Origin: Clostridiales bacterium
GTDB taxonomy: Bacteria; Bacillota; Clostridia; Christensenellales; CAG-138
Assembly (NCBI GenBank): GCA_918244965.1
Contig: CAKJYC010000080.1
Coordinates: 1-36,048, forward strand
DNA: 36,048 nucleotides
Direction of reading: 5' to 3'
The notes beneath the pieces were generated by a model. It did not search any database. It saw only the letters and a list, made by a program, of their open reading frames with translations, and was not told the origin of the DNA. The position numbers were made by a program, and so were the translations under genes. This document shows positions 33,124 to 36,048 of the stretch, one piece after another; the stretch's first letter is position 1, and every line of letters starts with the position of its first letter.

Positions 33124-33632
33124 ACGGTGTTCTCCTCTCCGAGAATGGTTCTGAGTTTCCTGCGCACGCGCACGAGTCTGCTTTTGACGGCATTCTCCGT
33201 CGTGCCGGTTTCTCTTGCGATGTCGCCCAGCTTCATACCGTATCCGTAGTACAGGAGGAACATGCGCTGCGTGAGCTCGGGCTCGCTTTTCAGCCGGTCG
33301 AGGATTTCGCCGATCGCCGCGTGATCGAGGCTCAGCTCCTCGACGCTCGCGTCGTCCGGCAGATCGGAAACGAGCTCCAGCGGAACCGTTTTCCGCCTGG
33401 TCCCGGACCGGTAGAAGCCTGCGATCTCATGCTTCAGTGTCGTTAAAAGATACGCCTTCGGATCGCGGATCGCGCCTTTGCCCCGGCGGAGGAGGGTGCG
33501 GTAGAACTTTGCGTAGGTGTTTTGCAAAAGATCATGCGCATCCTCAAGCGGCGCCTTCAAAAGACAGAAGCGCATCAGCTCGCGAAACGTCGCGTCGTAT
33601 ACGGTGTTGAAGAATTTGGTTACATCTTTCAT
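33120..33632 (-). CDS. ECF sigma factor, second system
   Basis: 170 residues; ATG at 33632 after GAAGGAG. Sigma-2 covers about 8-75 (FFNTVYDATFRELMRFCL, EDAHDLLQNTYAKFYRTL, then DPKAYLLTTLKHEIAGFYR). Sigma-4 covers about 105-165 (ILDRLKSEPELTQRMFLL, then LGDIARETGTTENAVKSRLV). It is paired by overlap with the membrane anti-sigma-like gene. A CGTCTATATA sequence about 45 bases before the start looks like an ECF-type -10, but no convincing -35 was found. Confidence 0.92.
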   Translation of the reverse strand: MKDVTKFFNTVYDATFRELMRFCLLKAPLEDAHDLLQNTYAKFYRTLLRRGKGAIRDPKAYLLTTLKHEIAGFYRSGTRRKTVPLELVSDLPDDASVEELSLDHAAIGEILDRLKSEPELTQRMFLLYYGYGMKLGDIARETGTTENAVKSRLVRVRRKLRTILGEENTV

Positions 33633-33711
33633 GGTTTTACTCCTTCGGGTTCACGGCCGTTCACCTATATAGACGCATGCACCGCAAAAAAAGGAGCGCT
33701 CGGAGAGAAAA

Positions 33712-33737
33712 GAAAAACGAACGGTCAAAGCCGTTCG
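33712..33737 (-). terminator. Terminator of the zinc-ribbon gene
   Basis: CGAACGG (33718-33724) pairs with CCGTTCG (33731-33737), followed on the minus strand by TTTTTCTTTTC. Confidence 0.85.
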
Positions 33738-33757
33738 CTTGCGGGTCGTGTCTGTTC

Positions 33758-34039
33758 TTATCTGCCGCGGCGTGCTGCGAAGCACTCGGAGCAATAGATC
33801 GGTTTGTCGTTTCTCGGCTGGAACGGCACCTTGGTGGGCTTGCCGCAGGATGCGCACACCGCGTCGAACATCTCGCGGGGCTGCTGTCCGCGCGCTGCGT
33901 TCTTGCGGGCCTTCCGGCATTCCGGGCAGCGGACGGGGTCGTTTTTGAAATCGTTCTTTGCGTAAAATTCCTGCTCGCCCGCGCTGAAAATGAATTCCTT
34001 GCCGCAGTCTCTGCAAACCAGTGTTCTGTCTTCGTACAT
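33758..34039 (-). CDS. Small zinc-ribbon protein (CxxC-x17-CxxC type)
   Basis: 93 residues from the ATG at 34039. Two zinc ribbons are visible: VCRDCGKEF with VRCPECRKAR, and AVCASCGKPTKV with IYCSECFAARRG. They are joined by a basic segment. The CxxC spacing matches the small zinc-ribbon proteins of Firmicutes annotated as CxxC-x17-CxxC domain proteins, with possible nucleic-acid binding and no firm function. The ribosome site is weak (AAGGGA about 14 bases upstream). A 221-nt structured RNA lies between the promoter and this frame, so expression may be controlled by, or coupled to, that RNA. Confidence 0.8.
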   Translation of the reverse strand: MYEDRTLVCRDCGKEFIFSAGEQEFYAKNDFKNDPVRCPECRKARKNAARGQQPREMFDAVCASCGKPTKVPFQPRNDKPIYCSECFAARRGR

Positions 34040-34073
34040 GATGATTTTGATTCCCTTCGCGATTTGGATATTT

Positions 34074-34294
34074 GACGCCTCGGTTTCGGCTGACCTGGTC
34101 TTTGCCCCCACACTCGCCGGCAGGAGGGTTCGCTCATAAGCCTTGCTCCCCACTACTGCCCCTCTCGACGGAGAACCGCCGGCCGGACTTACCTCTAAGC
34201 CGCACCATGCTCACGGGCGCTTTGGCCCGCTTATGTGGATCGTTTCGCCTGCGACTGGCATCGACTTGCAACCACAGACCCGAATCCGGACATC
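34074..34294 (-). ncRNA. Structured RNA of about 221 nt upstream of the zinc-ribbon gene
   Basis: No credible protein frame exists here. A promoter (34301-34329) places +1 at 34294, where the 5' strand of a closing stem begins. 5' GATGTC pairs with 3' GGCGTC (two G-U pairs), then CGG/CCG, TTCGG/CCGAA and CTG/CAG, about 17 bp with small bulges. Inside, CTTA/TAAG, GGGC/GCCC and GGCGG/CCGTC hairpins and G-rich segments are visible. The closed ends suggest a free-standing structured RNA or a large leader, since the zinc-ribbon ATG follows 35 bases later without a terminator. It is not RNase P, tmRNA or SRP RNA by motif. A raiA-motif-like RNA is a guess from size and lineage only. Confidence 0.65.
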
Positions 34295-34300
34295 CATTTC

Positions 34301-34329
34301 AGTATAAACCATCCGGCCGCAAATAGCAA
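34301..34329 (-). promoter_or_regulatory. Promoter of the structured RNA / zinc-ribbon transcript
   Basis: On the minus strand TTGCTA (34329-34324), a 17-bp spacer and TATACT (34306-34301). Confidence 0.75.
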
Positions 34330-34372
34330 AGGTTTTTTTCGGTTTATTGAGATATATTTTCAGCCGGTGCCG

Positions 34373-34936
34373 TCAATGACGGACTGTGTTGTCGTACTGG
34401 GCGCGGGGGCCGCCTACATATTTCGGGCGGGAGAACGCCATGACGAGGTTCGCCTCGCCGATTCTGCGCAGCGTGCTGTGTACCGGCACCGCCACGCAGT
34501 GCAGATGCATGCCGATCAGCGTGTCGCCGACGTCGATGCCGAGGCGCGCCTGACCCTTGAGGTCCTCGACCATGACCGCGTCCGGAATGCGTGCGTACGC
34601 TTCGGTCACGCACGCGCCGCCAGCGTGCAGCCACGGGCGTACCCAGACCTGCTGGAGTCCGTACTTTTGCATCGTTGCGCGGCTCACGCACAGCGAGCGG
34701 TTGATGTGCTCGCAGCCCTGCACCGCAAGGTCGAGCCCCGCTTCCTCGACGAGCGGCAGCAGCGCGTCTAAGAGCGCTTTCGCCGCCTCCTCGCTCGAGC
34801 CGGAGCCGATGCGCTTGCCGACGATCTCGCTGGTCGAGCAGCCGAGCACTAAAAGCGTGCCCTTTTCCGGCTGCGCCGCGTTCATCAGGATCGAAAATGC
34901 CTCTTTGACCTGTTCCTTGATTTCCTGTTCGTTCAT
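34373..34936 (-). CDS. TIGR01440 / DUF436 family protein (YwlG-like)
   Basis: 187 residues; ATG at 34936 with GAGGTAACC upstream. The N-terminus has a helix (IKEQVKEAFSILMNAAQ) and the GTLLVLGCSTSEIVGKRIG loop. The middle carries VQGCEHINRSLCV and VWVRPWLHAGGACVTEAY. The C-terminus has GIDVGDTLIGMHLHCVAVPVH and LVMAFSRPKYVGGPRA. These match the conserved family typified by Bacillus YwlG, whose function is unknown; the conserved Cys and His residues suggest a metal or catalytic site. Its promoter lies 190 bases upstream, so a hairpin array forms its 5' leader. Confidence 0.92.
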   Translation of the reverse strand: MNEQEIKEQVKEAFSILMNAAQPEKGTLLVLGCSTSEIVGKRIGSGSSEEAAKALLDALLPLVEEAGLDLAVQGCEHINRSLCVSRATMQKYGLQQVWVRPWLHAGGACVTEAYARIPDAVMVEDLKGQARLGIDVGDTLIGMHLHCVAVPVHSTLRRIGEANLVMAFSRPKYVGGPRAQYDNTVRH

Positions 34937-34972
34937 GGGTGGTTACCTCGAAAGATGATTCTGCTGATCTCG

Positions 34973-35123
34973 TTTGCGCAAGCAAACATATCGTGCGGCG
35001 TGAGCCGCATATCGTCGATCTGTCCCTTGCGGGACACGATATGCCTTACGGCGCGATATGCCTTACGGCGCGATATGCCTGCGGCACGATATGTCCCTTA
35101 CGGGACGCGATATGCCTGCGGCA
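34973..35123. repeat. CATATCG hairpin array C, within the DUF436 mRNA leader
   Basis: At least eight hairpins in 150 bases. The left part has TTTGC-GCAA-GCAAA and TGCGGC-GTGA-GCCGCA separated by CATATCG. The right part has TGTCCC-TTGC-GGGACA, two GCC-TTAC-GGC, GCC-TGC-GGC, TCCC-TTAC-GGGA and another GCC-TGC-GGC, separated by CGATATG. The spacer flips orientation in the middle. Most loops are GNRA tetraloops on one strand or the other. The array lies wholly between the DUF436 promoter and its ribosome site. Confidence 0.75.
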
Positions 35124-35128
35124 CAATG

Positions 35129-35157
35129 AGTATATCCCCAGTTTTCAGCAAAGTCAA
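35129..35157 (-). promoter_or_regulatory. Sigma-A promoter of the DUF436 gene
   Basis: On the minus strand TTGACT (35157-35152), a 17-bp spacer and TATACT (35134-35129), giving a 5' leader of about 185 nt. Confidence 0.75.
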
Positions 35158-35169
35158 GCGCGGAACCCT

Positions 35170-35198
35170 TTGCTTTTGCCGATGCAGTATGATATACT
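35170..35198 (+). promoter_or_regulatory. Promoter giving a leaderless mutY mRNA
   Basis: TTGCTT (35170-35175), a 17-bp spacer ending in TGA and TATACT (35193-35198). Six bases follow before ATG at 35205, so +1 falls on the A of the start codon. No ribosome site is present. Confidence 0.75.
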
Positions 35199-35204
35199 TT
35201 CTGC

Positions 35205-36048
<844 letters not shown>

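Noticed and set aside
34074..34294. Identification as RNase P RNA, tmRNA, 6S RNA or SRP RNA
   Set aside because: A GAGGTAAGTCC stretch only loosely recalls the RNase P GAGGAAAGTCC block, and the other conserved blocks are missing. No tag-peptide frame or SRP GGAAGCAGC-type loop is seen.
34072..34326. Small protein genes on the plus strand in the structured RNA region
   Set aside because: No ribosome site and no recognisable product. A minus-strand promoter and a long-range closing stem explain the region better.

Overview
The window looks like a chromosomal segment of an uncultured, GC-rich member of the Firmicutes, class Clostridia, of a gut type. Reasons: sigma-A promoters (TTGnnn-16/18-TAtaAT), strong AAGGAG-type ribosome sites, long-form HPF, SecA with a zinc-binding tail, a DUF436/TIGR01440 protein, a CD1871A-type CXXC microprotein, a YtrA-type GntR operon, and many short palindromic intergenic repeats. 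Genes run on both strands in short operons. I see no phage, IS transposase, CRISPR array, rRNA or tRNA.

Layout. 1-1.5 kb: tail of a class I amidotransferase-fold peptidase, a palindromic repeat block and a membrane acyltransferase. 1.6-3.8 kb: a monocistronic 682-residue protein that I read as an HD phosphohydrolase-like domain plus a C-terminal RyR domain. 3.8-5.9 kb: hpf, a candidate small RNA, two divergent small genes, and three copies of a 129-bp multi-hairpin repeat, two of which flank the small-gene pair. 5.9-8.7 kb: secA. 8.7-10.9 kb: an ECF sigma gene with a membrane partner. 11-12.5 kb: an AIG1/Pr6Pr-like membrane protein and DegV. 12.7-17.3 kb: a four-gene envelope operon resembling Bacillus ydjGHI (small membrane protein, SPFH, zinc-ribbon membrane protein, triple-TPM protein). 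17.4-18.6 kb: an unknown protein and a gluzincin-like metallopeptidase. 18.8-23.5 kb: a DnaQ-type exonuclease, divergent from a heterodimeric ABC exporter. 23.8-25.2 kb: a lipoprotein. 25.4-27.6 kb: two CobW-family metal GTPases, one carrying a tract with 48 histidines. 27.7-29.3 kb: a redox module (TlpA-like lipoprotein, CXXC microprotein, polyferredoxin membrane protein). 29.4-31.4 kb: a Ytr-like ABC operon with its GntR regulator last. 31.4-33.6 kb: a second ECF sigma/anti-sigma pair. 33.7-34.3 kb: a zinc-ribbon protein preceded by a 221-nt structured RNA. 34.4-36 kb: a DUF436 protein with a hairpin array in its leader, and mutY, cut by the window edge.

Main themes: envelope stress and signalling (two ECF systems, a Ydj-like operon, a Ytr-like operon, exporters), metal handling (CobW pair), thiol/electron transfer, and DNA repair. 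Less expected signals are the structured RNA at 34.1-34.3 kb, two repair-type genes whose promoters place the transcription start exactly on the ATG, arrays of short hairpins separated by CATATCG or CATGAATTG, the repeat-flanked small-gene cassette near 5 kb, and the HD-RyR protein.
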